Origin: Liquidambar formosana
Lineage: Eukaryota > Streptophyta > Magnoliopsida > Saxifragales > Altingiaceae
Direction of reading: 5' to 3'
DNA length: 64,000 nucleotides
Assembly: GCA_039720395.1 (NCBI GenBank)
Contig: CM077833.1
Span: 10,477,133 to 10,541,132 of the forward strand
The number at the start of each line of letters is the position of its first letter. The stretch's first letter is position 1. Shown piece by piece: positions 1 through 14,500 of this stretch. The notes under the pieces are model-generated. The model made no database searches, was not told the DNA's origin, and saw nothing but the letters and a program-made list of their open reading frames with translations. The position numbers and the translations under genes were made by a program.

Positions 1-962
1 TCTCTTGAGATACTGTTTAGTTAGAATTTTGAAAGTACTTTTCTTGCTTTTTGGAGAAAAAATTCTTGCTTCCGATTAGTTTTAGAGTTGGAACTCAGGA
101 AACTATACTCCTATTAATGGGATTAGATCGAAATGTTTTCTTTTTGCTAGTTTGAGTATTAGAAATCAACCAATTAAATCGTAGTAAAAATTATGAATTT
201 TGCACATAAAAATTATGTCGACTCATAGTTTCAAGTATGTTCAATTGGGGCTTTAGGAAAATTATGGCTAATGACTTTGCATTCCATTATTAAATTCCAT
301 GATTAATAATAAGAGCTAGAGTGTGTGAATGGATCTATTAAAAATTATCAAATGATTAGCACAACCAATTTTGAAACCTACTCAGCCAAGACTACAAATA
401 TTAAAAATGCAAGGTAACTAGAATCTAGAAATCTTCAAGTAGCCGTCCATGAGTTGCTTCAAGGTATTTTTGCATGCATCAAATGTACAGCAGTTAATTA
501 TTTCCACGCCAAATCCATGACACTTCCTCTATGGAATCCACCAAAGAAAGCCATTCCAAATTCTCAGATGTCACTCACTTACATCAATGGGCAAATATTT
601 AAGTTTGGGGGTACCCTGTTTGAAGGTTTCTACAAGGGTTTCAGCATCTCTAAAATCTCAACCTAGTGTAGATACTAGATACATGAAAGAATGATTTTTA
701 ATCCTTCTAGGAACATAAAATTCATGTCCTTAACAGTGCAGAGCAGTCCTCAATTTCGTGCCCTAGCCTGATAGTGCTTATATAATGCTCAAGGACTCAA
801 CTAGAGTAGGAAAGGTTTTGAGCATTATTAAAGATGAATTCGGAATAGGAAAACACGAAAATCCCTGAGTCTGATATATGGTCATCCACCCTTAAATAAG
901 TTCGACCAATGACAACCAATAGCTACACTAATACATAGGATCGACAAACATACCCATCCTTT
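1..962. other. Intergenic, no gene seen
   Basis: AT-rich sequence. The longest open frame (454-666) has no recognisable domain and no convincing splice context, so no gene is called. Confidence 0.5.
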
Positions 963-970
963 GTTGTAGG

Positions 971-1640
971 TAGGGCTACAAATGAACTGAGCTGTTCGTG
1001 AATAACTCGTGAACAAGCTTGATAAAGGCTCGTTCGAGTTCGTTCGATTAATAAATGAGTCAAGCCTGAGCTTGAATACTAAGCTCGTTTATTAAACGAG
1101 CCAAGCTTGAGCAGACCATAGCTCAGCTCATTTATGTTCGTTAACAAGCTTGTTAAGGGCTCGTGAATAGGCTTGCAAATAGACTCATTAAAAGGCTTGT
1201 AAAATGGCTTATTAGTAGGCTTATTAAGGGGCTTGTATAAATACCCTAATTTATTTTTGGTTTCTCTTTACTGAGTAGACCAATTAACATGAAAAAGATA
1301 ATACTTCCTTAGTAGTTATATCTTATACTTATCTAAGGAAGATTTTTAAGGTTTGTGAACTTTTATCTTAATGTTTAAAACTCACATTCACGAGATTAAA
1401 CTAATTTTGAACATGAGCTCGAGCTCGAGCTCGAGCTCAGCTTGAGCTCAGCTTGTTTAGTTAAACGAGCCAAGCCAAGCCATGACAAGCCTGAGCTTTT
1501 CTAAATCTTAATGAGCCGAGCTTGAGCACAATAAATTAAGCTCATTTAAAGCTCAGCTCGTTTATAAATAAACAAGCTTTTAACTAAGCCGAGCTTGAAC
1601 ACTCCAAAGCTCGGCTCGGCTCGACTCGTTTGCAGCCCTA
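971..1640. mobile_element. Non-autonomous hAT-type MITE
   Basis: The left end reads TAGGGCTACAAATGAAC and the reverse complement of the right end reads TAGGGCTGCAAACGAGT, so the termini are inverted repeats. The element is flanked by a perfect 8-bp direct repeat, GTTGTAGG, at 963-970 and 1641-1648. An 8-bp target duplication and a TAGGG terminus fit the hAT superfamily. The 670-bp interior has no ORF and is built largely from GAGCTCG and AAGCTTG words in both orientations, so the whole element can fold on itself. Confidence 0.9.
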
Positions 1641-2109
1641 GTTGTAGGTGAGACCTCCTAATAGGATCAACCCATAGACCTATGGATAGATCCATAACCG
1701 AGCATTTTGCAGAATATGACACTTGTAAGTCTAAAATAAATCAAGATTATCTTACAAGCCCATTTAGAGACTAACCTCATATTGTTCAATGAATTCATAG
1801 ATAAGTCACTTGACATCCTGATATGATATTGAAGATTCCAAGATGTAATCTTTAATGACGAATAGCTTGAACTTCTCTCAATACAAGAGGTACTCTTTAA
1901 TGGCAAACTGCTTGAAACTTCTCACAACTACAACCTTGACTCAATTTTGAGTATGGAATTTTCGAACCACGGATCTTACATGAGTGTATGAATATAAATG
2001 AACGAGCAGCCACTATTTTTGGCAGCACAGTTAAATCACTTATTTTCTCAGATGGAAGGCAAACCAAATCCAGAGTATGAATTATTAAGGCTGGTAAAAG
2101 GTCAAAAAA

Positions 2110-2148
2110 GACTTCCCCCCCCCCCCCCCCCCCCCTTTTTTTTTTTTT
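2110..2148. repeat. Homopolymer C/T tract
   Basis: A run of about 20 C is followed directly by about 13 T. It lies inside the LINE-derived stretch and is a likely place for length error. Confidence 0.9.
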
Positions 2149-2149
2149 A

Positions 2150-2531
2150 ACTTTTTCTGCCAAATGATAGGAGAACACATGCACCCATGCGCAATTGAGT
2201 GGCATACCAAGATACTTCTGTGAATCCCTTGCCCTTATTAGGGCAAGAAATGTCACTAGGCCCAAGGGCCATTGGCTCCAGCAAGGCAACTGGAGTTCCA
2301 ACCAGACAATCTGGATTGAACTTTCTCAACAATAAAATGAAAGCTGCTTTTGGTGACTATCTGGTGATAGAGTGGCATAACAAGATACTTCCCAAGATTC
2401 TTAGTGATAGGAATGTTGGTGACTCTACTAATAACTCTACCAATAATTTTTTGATCACTCATTGGTTGTTGAATAAGTGATAGTTCATCTGTGAGCCTGC
2501 GGATCACTACTGCGCAGGGGCAAAAATACAA
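2150..2531 (-). mobile_element. LINE (L1-type) ORF2 remnant
   Basis: On the minus strand, about 2531-2256, a frame reads through NLGKYLVMPLYHQIVTKSSF and then EKVQSRLSGW. This resembles the segment just after the reverse transcriptase core of plant L1 ORF2 proteins (usually GKYLGxPL...VEKVQxRLSGW). A second degraded copy of the same motif (KYLGMPLN... and AEKV) follows at about 2230-2150, in another frame. No intact domain remains. The family is assigned from motif resemblance only. Confidence 0.6.
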
Positions 2532-5500
2532 TAAGTGGTTTCAATCTTTACCTTCAGTTTGTCCTCGAAGCATTTGCCCAGTTGTCTGCCTCTTCCAGTC
2601 AGCCTGCACCTGTTGGGGATTCTGCTTTGCTGGTTCATCATTCCTGTTGTGTTTCCATTCCTCCTCACTTTCTTTCCTTGGACTCTTGGTTTTTTTTCTC
2701 TGGGTCAATGTTGATTGAAAGAAAAAAGGTGACAACTCAAACACCAGCACAGAATAGAAAGAGTCATCCTGTTCAAAGTTGAATTCTTCTAAGATCCATT
2801 GCTCAATTTTGCATGCTCTGTTCCACTCAATTCAGCCTCAATATGATTAAAACACCATAACAATCAACATCATGGCAAGACAAAGAAAAATAAATAAATA
2901 AATAATTCTGAGGGCTCTATCGAACACTGCAAGATGGGTATTTACTGTGATAAATGTATATATATCCTGATGGCCCCCCATCGAGTTAAACTCTATTCAA
3001 GTACTTTTTTTTTAAGGTTATTTTGACACCATTCACTGGCGCATACAATATAAACTGCTGAAGAGGGCTTCAAACAACACTCAGTTCTTTCTCATTGAAA
3101 TTCATATTATCAGTAGGATTTGCTAATTGTTCATTGTTTAATATATTCTTCACTTTTCTCCTATTTCCTCTACATCATATCCTGAGACACCCCTACCCTT
3201 CACTTTTCTCCTCTCTCCTCTACATCATAGACATGCATGAAAATCTATCATATGATATTAAGGTCAGTTTGAAATGCATATTTTCGCAAATCAGCAATTC
3301 ATGGGTTCTAAGTGTTGGTGTCATTGTGACACTTCGAAGCCTTCTGCACTGATATTTGGAGGAACCATTTATATATATGGTTTCCTCTCATATTCTCAGC
3401 TATAAAATTAGCCTCATATTCAAGGGCTGAGCCCTTTTTTCCTTTTTCTTTTTAATTTTTATAGAGAATAAATGCGATGGTGTGTGAGGAGAGGTGGCCC
3501 TTCTTTTTTTTGTTTTCCTTTTTTTTTTTAATGAAAAAAAATAAATCAATTGGTTTGGGTGAATGGGTGCTCCACTGTGTTTCTTTATTCATCCAATTAA
3601 ATTTACTTCTGGAGGTCATCCTGTGAACAGAGGTCATAATGCCTAAGTAAGTAAATTATCATCTCTCATGGTGTGGTCTTTTCCTCTTCTTTGTTAATTT
3701 ATTTTATTTCTATCATGCTCGTATTGTTCTTGTACTTTATTACAATTCTTTTATGTTTTTTTTTTAATTTATTGACATGCATGCTATGGAATACCCCATT
3801 ATGTCCCAGCCATGTCTAATATATCTTGGATGAAATTCTGTTTGCAAAACTTGAGTGGACAGAGGTCATAACCCCTCTTTGAATCTTCATGTACTAAACA
3901 AACGTTTGGAAAAAGAATGAAATAATAAAGATAATAAGGTTGGTTTAATGTGACTTGCTCTTTATTTTTATTTTTTATGCAGGTAACTGGTTGGAGAACA
4001 CATCTGCCACTACTATCTCTGCATGTTAATCTTAAATAAGTTTATCTTTCTAGACTACCGGATTAATGTATATTAGTCCTGCTTATATTTGGATTTATGA
4101 GACTTGCTTTTAGCAGCGATCGAGTAGTGTGTTGTATGACAATCCATGTGATACCATATCCTATTTACATCCTTTTGGAGAAACGTACAAAATTAAGAAG
4201 ACCATGAAACAAAAATATACACTAATTGCCATGCTATTTTGGATTAATTTTATGTGGAAGAATTTTCAGCACAAAACATATTCCAATTGGTCCATACAAA
4301 AGGCAGTAACACATTCTTATAAGCATGACATGAAGCATGCATGGCATTTGATGAATTCATCATGCTTTTGAATTCTCTATTCCCTCGATTTGAGAAGTAC
4401 CAGCAGTAATGCCACTATCCTCAAACTGTTTGAATGACCAGCCTCATTTACATAGGCATTTTGAGTGAAAAATCACCCTGCATGTGTTTTTTTTCTTGGG
4501 AAGAGATAGATGCTAGGAGGGGTGGTCTGTGACCATCACCTCAATATTTGGTTTTCTTGATAGCACAATCTAAGGAGTAAATGGTCCCTTTTAGGTAATA
4601 TACATGGTATTAAACTAAATATGGTGACATACTGTCTTGCTTGGATGCGTGACATCCATACCAAGAACATGAAGGTACGTTGAAAATCAAACGATTAAGA
4701 TCCTGGCCTAGGATCACAGATTAGTGGTCTCTTAGACACTCTTTATACCAAAACGACAAGTCCGAAGAATGCATGTAAGTGTGTGAGTGAAGTTTGGGCA
4801 ACTTAGACTCAGTTAAAAAGACAGTAGATCCTTGACACAATAAGGACAATTCAACACGATTTCTTACATATCTTTGTGTCTTCGCTATCAAGATGAAAGC
4901 AACCTATTAATAATTGCATATACCATGCAAACCCCACTTCACGTGTTTGGTAAAATGTCTAAACGAGCAATTCACAGAAATCTAATTTAGAATTTTGGTT
5001 ATTGTGTTATAGCATTTAGCCCATTCACTAAGAACCCCATAAAAATCATGGATATCAAATAGGATCAAACTATATTGGGGAAATGATTTTTTTTTTTTCC
5101 TTTTAGTCTTGGCAAATTGTGGTATAGCATTCAGCCATTCCCTTTTTGAGCACTAGCCAAGGTTTACAGAGAAAAACGAGCTTCGTCCTCCCTCAAGATT
5201 GAAGCTCGTAGTCTGGTTGAGTTTAAAGAAAGACTAAGAGAGAGAGAGAGAGGTAGTGTGAGTTCAAAACATTAAAATTTATAAAATAATATTAAAATAT
5301 TGATGTTCGTTACCTCTATTGGAACACCCATTTCCAAATTCAAAGTGAGGTAGGAGATGGTGAGAGGAGATGACCACCATCTCATTACTTTGCCTCTAGT
5401 ATAGCTCCTGCGCTTTTTGCACAATGTTTTGTATCACTGACAATATTGGCACGATCACTCCATGTAGAGTGACTAGTTACCTCTATCAGCAGATGTAGTA

Positions 5501-6450
5501 ATGTCGGCAGTGGAGGGGCTTCAATCAATTTTCTTCTCATCTTTTCCATTTTTTCTTGGACTCTTGCAATTAAGATCTGCAATTTAACACCTATGCCCCT
5601 GAGAAATCCCCCTCCTTTCAATTGACATCCGATTCTTGACTGTGGAATGAAGTTCCAATTCCCAATCAAATTTCGGGGAATTTTAGGTTGTTCAAGATTT
5701 AACTTAGTAGTTCATATTTTAATCCCCATGCCTGTATGAGTTTGGAGTCGCGAGGCTTTTGGTGAACTAGAATAGTTAGAAGACCTACTTTGACTGAGAA
5801 TACATGACCACGTAGATCCCTCGTGCACCTGCAGTTTTCCCAATTAATTCAGCTAATGGACGTCCATCAATTCTTCAAATGGGCAAAAATGAGCAGAAAA
5901 TTGGTTGGGTTGCATATCTAGGAGGCCGATGGCAGCAACCCAACCACAAATAACTGGAAGCCAAAAATTGGGGTAGTTCAGGTTCATTGTGGTATGTTAG
6001 TTCGGAGTTAACATTAGGGTATTCATTCCCCAACCACCGGCAATCAAAACTGGAAAGGGAAAGGAAAAATATTTTTAATTGAAAGAAAAAAAAAAAAAAG
6101 GGCAAGTTCCCCCCTCCTGGGTCAAGTTTAGCCCAGATCCACATTTCAATTCCATGTGGTGGCAAACTTCCTCAATAAAGCAACCTCCCTTCTCAACCAT
6201 TGTGGAAATTCAAACTACAGAACCTTTACCAAGTCCTAAATGAATTGCGAAAATAGGTCAAAATACAATATATCTATATGTGTTAAGGTATTAACCCTTA
6301 AACCAGCACCGTAAAGTCATAAACATTTACATAGGGAATCAAGTCAACATAATAACGAGGCAAAGTAGCAAGCATTTTGCAATAAAAGACCTCCACAAGA
6401 TGGCTGGAAAAAAAATACTCAAGATCGAGTCAATTTGTTCTCCTGATTCT
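2532..6450. other. Intergenic, downstream of the IAN gene
   Basis: AT-rich DNA with short poly(T) runs and a GA microsatellite near 5238. A short pair of similar 25-30 bp words (TGTTATAGCATT and TGGTATAGCATT) lies near 4997 and 5113. No coding exon with family resemblance was found in either strand. Confidence 0.45.
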
Positions 6451-8519
6451 TCATAAAATGGCACACCTGCCACTCTCAGCTTGCTTACGGAGCTCCTCAG
6501 TCTCCTTCTGTGCCTTCTCTAAATGCTCCCTAAGCTTACGAATTTCATCATTTGATTTCATTTGAGCTAGTTGTGCCATCTCTTGTGCCTTTAGTCGTGC
6601 AGCTTGCTCTTCTGCCAGTTGATGTTCAAGCCTGGTAGTCGTCTCCCTGAGCTTCGACTCAACCTGTGTACCAATATCATTGTGATAGGCAAATAGGCCA
6701 TTCATAAATAGTTGAGACCACCACATCAAATTAATGAAGCAAATGATTCAAAAATTGCAGAGAGTATGGTCTACTCTTTCCGTGATCCTTGTTTGTTTTA
6801 TGCTAACAGTATTGAGGAACCTTCTCTACAATAACTTAATTTCCAATCTTTGACCTTTGAATAAAAATGACCACATAAACAACAGAAAAAGAAGAGCATA
6901 GTGGTTGAAAGGTTCTAATATGACTGAGGGCACCTAAATTATAATAGTCTACGCCACAAGGAACTCCTATTCCAAACCCCTTTTTTATGAGTCATTCACT
7001 GATCCACACACTTCAACCACACTCCACTTTATTTTGTTTTGAAATTTCTGTATAAGAGAGAAACTAATTCAAGGATCCTCCTTACATCGGCAAATCAAAA
7101 TCCTACACCCAATTATAAGTTTTGGTAGGAGGCATCTAATGGAGAGCCAAGATCAAGTTAGGGATAGCTCAGCAAATCAAGCTCAGTTTTAAGTGCTAAA
7201 CCACAACCAGCTCACACTTTGGACCAAAATTTTAAGATTTTAGTTTAACTCCTGCAAATTCAGAATTGCAATGGTTAAAACTTGGCCCTAGCCAAACCTC
7301 ATTATTAACTGCCATAGGTTTGTTTAGTGATGGAACTTTCCCTACGGTAAACTAGATGCTTCCCTAAGAAGCTACCTAGTTGCTTCTCTAGGCAGCTACC
7401 TAGTTGCTTCACTCAGAATCTGCATGTAACATGTTTTCAAGGCTTACTACATCAGATTAGTATTAAAGCAAAAGATCCTATCCTTGTCTCAACCTTTGAA
7501 TTTTGTTTAAGGTGTTTAATCACCATGGTCGTAAATGCTAAGCTATCGTCAAAGTTTGAGGCCTTCTCAAAAGATTCTAAGGCCACAAAGAAAAAGATGT
7601 CATGGCTGAAAGGTGGAGTATGAACTCTTAATACTACACCTCAGAGTAGATGAAAATAACAAAGAAAAATTATACGCTGCTATCATGGGCAAGGAACTCA
7701 TTCTTCCTTTGTTTTCTCACAAGGATTCACACTTCCTCTAGACTTAAAAGAGGTCCCAGATCAGCTTGCAGAGCAAGAGTTGATTAATCCCATTAAAGTT
7801 CACCGTATGGATAAACAAATATATGTTTAAAAAGTCACTAAATCTAGATGAAGCATAGATGAGATTATGATTATCTTCATGTATCTAAACAACCAAGAAT
7901 GTGCTTATTTCCTGAATTGCCCCAACTGTTCATTTTATCATTCCAGAAAATTTAGCTATAGATTCAATAATGTCAATTTTGTTGCTTCTAACTCAAAGGG
8001 TGAATTTGCAGTGACATCCAAATTTCAACTCACTCTTCAAGTTCAAAGCCTGAAGATTATCATTCTTCAACACTACAAAACTAGAGGACAAGTGGTCTTC
8101 AATGCAGAAAAGAATGATGGAATGAATGCTCACATGAAAGGGACAAACTGAGTCAATATTGGATATTCTTTGTCTTGGAACAAGATGGAGCAAAAATAAT
8201 CAGTTTAATTAGTAGTTATATTCTGTAATTATATAATATGAGTGAGTTAAGAGTTGAGTTATGTTTTAACAAGTTCTAGGAATTTTTTTTTAAAGGGGAT
8301 TTGGCCATTAGTCAAGCATATAAGACTTATTTAGTAATTAGTTGGTTCCATTTGGCCCTGTTATGACAAAAATACACCCCACTTTGTCCAACACCCCCAT
8401 CCCCTCCACCATCTTCTCTCTAATCATCATTAGATCTGAACCCATCGTCAGAGAACCTCATCGAAGACCCTCTCCTCAACACTGTCCCTTTCCTCCATCT
8501 CTCTCTCTCTCCTCCCTTA

Positions 8520-8552
<33 letters not shown>

Positions 8553-11500
8553 TAACTATCATTTTCTCAGCATCCAAACGGCAAGCCTCAACTTGTACCA
8601 ACTCACAGGACTCCACAATAGACCCCAATTTATAGCACTTGATGGTGGTTGAACTTCACTGGCATAAAGGTCCAAGGAGCCATTGCCAGTCACCACCACC
8701 ACCTCCACATCCTCAGCGTGGTTTAAACTCTCCATACACAGGCCTTAGCTCTATGCTCTGTGCTCTGTGCATCTCTGTTTCCCTTTTAGATTCGAATATG
8801 GATTTTGTCTGGATGCCGAGAGATTAGGTGTGTATGGGTGGTGCTGAGAGATTAGGTGTGTATGGGACCTATGGGCAGTACTGTCATCCACTAAGCAAAA
8901 GAAAGCTATAAGAGCGCTGCCATATACGGAGTATGAAAGATCTTTTATAGAGGGAGCATGAGGCTTCAACATATGTTTGACTTTTGAGTTACCCTTTTGC
9001 TGGCTCCTATATGAGCTCTATGACTCCATCACTAAATATGGTTTCCTCGCTTCATGTGAGCCAACTTTGAATCTATCCTTGGCTCCTGATGTGGTCCGGT
9101 GGTCCCTCTTCCATCCATGGCCCAAATGCTTGCCACTTCTTCTCAATGATGGCAACCTATCTAGCACTTTATGAGTTGTCTTTATGTTGGGTCAAATTGG
9201 TACCTATTTAGAAATGATCCAAATATAATTTTATTTTTTTCTCTCAATTCTTCATGTGTGTCTCTATCTCCATCTCACTCATTTTATTATTATTATTATT
9301 ATTTTTTCATGTAACTGATGTAGGCAAGATACAAACAAAGAATGCTAAAATAGTAACATTTACTGTAACATACTTTCTCTCTCCCTCCCCTTCCCCAACA
9401 ATATTGAAAATTCATTGTTTAAACTCTTAAAAAAATAGAATTATTTTTAAAAGTAAAACACTAAATGCTACTATTCCTTCCCTTTTTTTTTCTTTTAATC
9501 TTTTTTTTTTTTTTTTTTTTTTTTTTGGACAGTGACAATCAATAAAAGTTTATAGTTTTACGAAGTATTTATTATATTGGATTGTGTCAGTAAAATGAGT
9601 GAATAAATACTAAATAAGTTTAAAAGTGACTTTGTGAATTAGAAAAAAAGATGTTGGTCTTATTGTAAAATAAGTCTTGTATGGTGGACTTACTGTCAAT
9701 TTCCCCATTTTTTTTTTATTATTTACAAATGATATATACCAGGGGTGGAAGTTTCATTAAGTTTAGGGTTTAGGATTCACGCAAGAGATGACTTGATCAA
9801 CCCATCTAAACTTTCACAGTTTGATTTTATTAATTTTGGAGCCTTCAAAAATATTTTTGATTGATTTTGGAACATCTTGAAAATCAAAATAATAAATTTA
9901 CATAATTCAAGAAGGAATTGGGAGAAAACCACGAGGAGCTGACATTTGGGCCTTCTATTCTATAACCCTTCAGAGGCCATTTTTACCCACCTTGAGGGGT
10001 TTATATAGTTAGTAGCTTGCTTTGATTTTTTGTACAAATCATAATTTTCTCTTGTTTCTCTTGTAGAATGCCTCATCCTATAATGTACCTTCTTATCACT
10101 TTTTGGTTTTATACAATTTTTTATTATCAAATGATATATATATATATATATATATATATAGCCAGTCCGAAATGCAAACACATTAGTGCAATAACCACAA
10201 TGTAAAAATCAGGGGCATCAAGCATACCATCTCAGTTATTCGCTTGAGCTGATCTTCATATGATTTATGCATCTGCTCTTTCAACTCTGATATTTCTCGT
10301 TTAGAATACCCCTTCAAGGAATCAACCTCTTCTGTTTGATCACGGAGTTTCATAGCTCCCTTCTGTCAAACAAATATAGTACCCCATCAAAATATATTTC
10401 CAGTACCATCAAAACAAATTGTGAAGAATTAGGAACACCTTTACCTTCAACTCAGCAAACAACTCATCCTGTATATGGCTGTCCACCATTCTGCACCATG
10501 ACCGTGTTTACAAGGGAGAGAAGTTTCTGGACTTGTTCAAAATTTTTAAATTCATCCTTGGTCTTGTTATCAAAAAGTACCAGTCGATTTTCACACAAGA
10601 GAAGAATGTCCTGCATCAATGTTACAAACAATTGAAACAACAATACGTTCTAGCTTTTTCATTAACCACATGAAATGATCAAACAAAGCAAGAGGCCTAC
10701 AGTTTCAAGATCTTCAGCTGCCAATACAATATTAACTGCTATATGGAATGCAAAAATGAGATTATTTCAACATTAATACTGTTATTAACGCTGAAATAAT
10801 CTCTCTCTTTTTTCTTTTTTCCTTTTTTGTTAACAAGAAGAATTTAATATGTAGACACAACAAATGATTTGGAATTACGAAGTAATTGGCCAAAGTCCGC
10901 TTATGTTGTTTGCATGACTTTACAATTTCAAACAAAACTTATAAAAGGAGGAAGATAATAAGATGAAGAAGATAAAAAGAAGGAAGGCCACAGTTGTTTG
11001 GTCTTGAGCTTTAAGGTTCTAAAGTTGGCGAGATCTGTTGAAGTTAACTTCCATGGCCATCTCATTCTAACTTGATAGTCAACTATACATGATTGAAAAC
11101 TAAATTTTCCACAAAATGATAGAAAATTTTTAGACGACATACAGTTAAAATTAAAAACAAACATAAAAAAATAAATAATGAGGCTTTTTTATTGCAGTAG
11201 CAGAAATTAATTGACTCAGAATTGAGTCTCAATCGCAGGCTGGCAAAACAAGAGCAGGTGATAAAATTAGTCATTGATTAATTTTATTTAAGTAGCAGCA
11301 ACTCTCAACGTGAACAACTAACGAACAATGACATTTACTGGAAATGTCCCCATCATAAATTAGTCTTTGATTGGAATGAAAAAGGGGAAAACTTCTCATT
11401 AAATACATGATATGCGGAGAACCTTGTCAAAACAGTCAAAACAATAATTTCAATCCTAAATTTTCAGACTTCCATAACATTATACTGGAAGCAACCTTTG

Positions 11501-14500
11501 CTTTGACTAAATGGGATTTATGGGCTATGGTCTTCTTCAAAATTCTTTTAAAAGATGTTGCAACAATGCATCAATTCAAAAAAGAGCTTTTGAGACCTAG
11601 ATGCACTTTGCTGCCCTTCAAAAAGTTGCGCCCAAGGTTACCAAAAGTCAAGTATTATTCACAAATGTTAAATGAGAAAAGAAACATTGGAACAACAATT
11701 ACGAAAACCTGCAACATATCTTCAAATGGTTCTCCAGACTTACATTCCCATTTCCCTTGAAATTTCTCATTAATTTATTTTTTTATATACTACTCTATGA
11801 ACTTTTTTCCTGTCATTTTCTGTCATAGTGTCACTCTTCCCTCACTAGCAACTATGGGCCCGCTTCAATTTTAGACAATCAGACACAATTTTCAAAGAAT
11901 AGGTTCTCCTCCAAAAACCCCTAATGTTTACATAGAAACCCCTAACTAATTGCTAAGTTTCCATACAAGTTTGGTGGCTTAATATAGAAAATCACTCTTT
12001 GAGCCTCCTAATTAAAAGAAGAGAACTTCAGGAAGAAAGATGAGTTTTGGTTCTAGGACAACATTAAGTTTGGGGATTTATTTGAGAGTATGATCACAGG
12101 TTGAATAGTCAGCCTACAGGATTGAGAACAGTCAGTCTAGGGGATTGAGGCCTGTCGACAAACCTAATCCTAGTCATACTTTAATAACTCAAATAATGCT
12201 AAACAAGAAAAATGAGAACTCTAACTCAAAATACAATATACATCAAACAAACAAAACAAAGATTAAAGTTACAATGTCATGAAAACTACACATTTATGAT
12301 TTGTTCTCATTGGAGTTTCCAAGAACTTAAAACCCTATGACCAGTCATTAAAAATGTTTATTAATTCCAGCAATCACCCCCATGGATCACAAGCAAGAAA
12401 TAGCAGAATTCTTTCTACTAAAAGGCAACTATGGTGTGTATGCATCGATTTGACTCAGAAGGGGAGAGGATAGACATTCATAAGGAATATTGTTCTCTGA
12501 AGAAAAAGCAAAGAAACGGTATGATGGTGTTTTCCACAATGCCACCTGTCCACCCAATTTATCCTCCATTTCGCAAATGGAGCAACAAATAGGTCATTGG
12601 CCTTATCTTTTAAATGCTTACATAGGTTCATTCTACCTTTTATCACTTTTTATTTATTATTTATTTATTGCGGACCAGAAGAAAGCAAATTTAGTCCTAC
12701 CTAAAAAAAATCACAATTTTTGTGAATTCCAAACAAGCTATTAGAGAATATTTCTTCCAATTGGGCCAGAATTATGAACCTATTTACTTTATGAAAGGTG
12801 AATTTAAAAATATAGATCACTGGAACTAGTTTTGTCCAAAAGAAATCAAAATCATCAAGTGGAGGCTTGAAATGGAAGGTGCTCGGTAAGGTTGATATCA
12901 AAAAAGATTGTGGCAATTAACAAGGATGAAAAACATCAATCAAGACCGCTAGATATGTAGGGTTCAGGAAATTCTAAACGTTATTTAACTTGAATTGATG
13001 TTTCTTTATTAGAACTAATGAATCAAACCAGGATCTGTAGCATGCTAAGTTCAACTCCATGTAAAAGTTCAAAAACTTGATTGGAGACAAATGAGAAAGG
13101 TCAAATTGGTCCATGCAAGTAAGAAAAACACAAAACTGTTACATAAGATAGCTAATCTTAGGCACACAACTAAAACAATTGCCCATTTAAAGGGAGTCAC
13201 AAAGTCAAGTAAATTCAAAGTGCTGATAGTGGAATTTACTGAAGGTTATGAAGAATCTTAATAAGTTCAAACAAATTCAAAAAGAAGGGATTTGTTGCTA
13301 ATCAAACTACAGAAGTGATGTTTATTAAAAGATTTGAACGAAAGTCAAGATAAAAAATCAAATTCTGACTAAAAGGCTAATGTACAATCACTGTAGAAGC
13401 GGAACAACTTGTGGACACTTAGCTTAAAGGGTGCTTTGACAAACGGATTGATAATACCATCCGATCCCTTATTTGATCCAAAAAAAAAAAAAGGAAGGTC
13501 TGAGGACCCAGAGAAATGTCCTATTAGTTTGATGAATACCACTGAGAACAAGTTTATTGCTATGGTACTGTCAATATGGATAATAGTAGTAAATTCATTT
13601 ATTGCTTGTGCAGGAATGGGATTAAGGTGTGTTGCATTCCTAGCACGTTTGCACACAAACACATTGATGTAGCATTGGAGCTACAATGGAGGATGAAAAG
13701 GTTTTTCTTGTCGTTATTAGCAATAAGATAAGCCTAAGTATTCTGTGAGGGGGAAAACTCCCAGCAATAGAGTAATTTTTGTAGTCAACACTCAGTCCCC
13801 TCTCACAATTCTCGTTCACATTTTAAAGACATTTCAGACTAAACTTTCATTTCATGCATTCTCATCCTCTAGGGAGTAATAACTACTCACATTAATGTTA
13901 TCAAGTTCTGAGGCATGTAGTTAAACGTCTACTAAGACTAATTGACCATGCTAATTCAAAAAGTAAGTTCTTAAAACATCACATTAAATACTGATAAGCA
14001 CTGAAACTACCCATTAGAGACATAAATCACCCATCTTGGCCCATAAAAATCCAGTAAACAAAAAATGATACATATTACCTCAATATTTAAAATTTTTCTA
14101 GTTCACAGGTTTTATTTAGGCTGGCTTCCTTCAGGCTGCATCACACGCAAATACATGCATGCACGCATAGAAAGAGATAAGTAAGAGAAGGAGAGGCCCA
14201 TCTCAGAACTCAAATGTAGTAAATATCGTTAGAACATGTATTACATGATGATTGTACCACAATGACTAAATGTAAAGAAAACATTCCCCTAAATCTAAAA
14301 ATGACAAAATAAACTCATTCTCACCAGAACACGCATTAAAGTATGCACACTACTTTGTTCAAGAGTTTCAACATCTTTCATAGACAATTTAACTCCTTTA
14401 CTTGCTACCAGCCACAGTGCACAGAAACTAATTTTCCATGGCAACAAAATCCTGCTCTACCATTAGTCATTCACATAGAAAAATAATACCCTCTGTGATC

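Noticed and set aside
8342..9174. Consecutive plus-strand frames with poly-Phe and His/Pro runs
   Set aside because: They lie in intron 4 of the minus-strand IAN gene and depend on a poly(T) tract. No domain is visible.
13369..13672. Overlapping frames on both strands of about 90 residues with a hydrophobic stretch
   Set aside because: They lie in IAN intron 2, with no family resemblance and no splice context.
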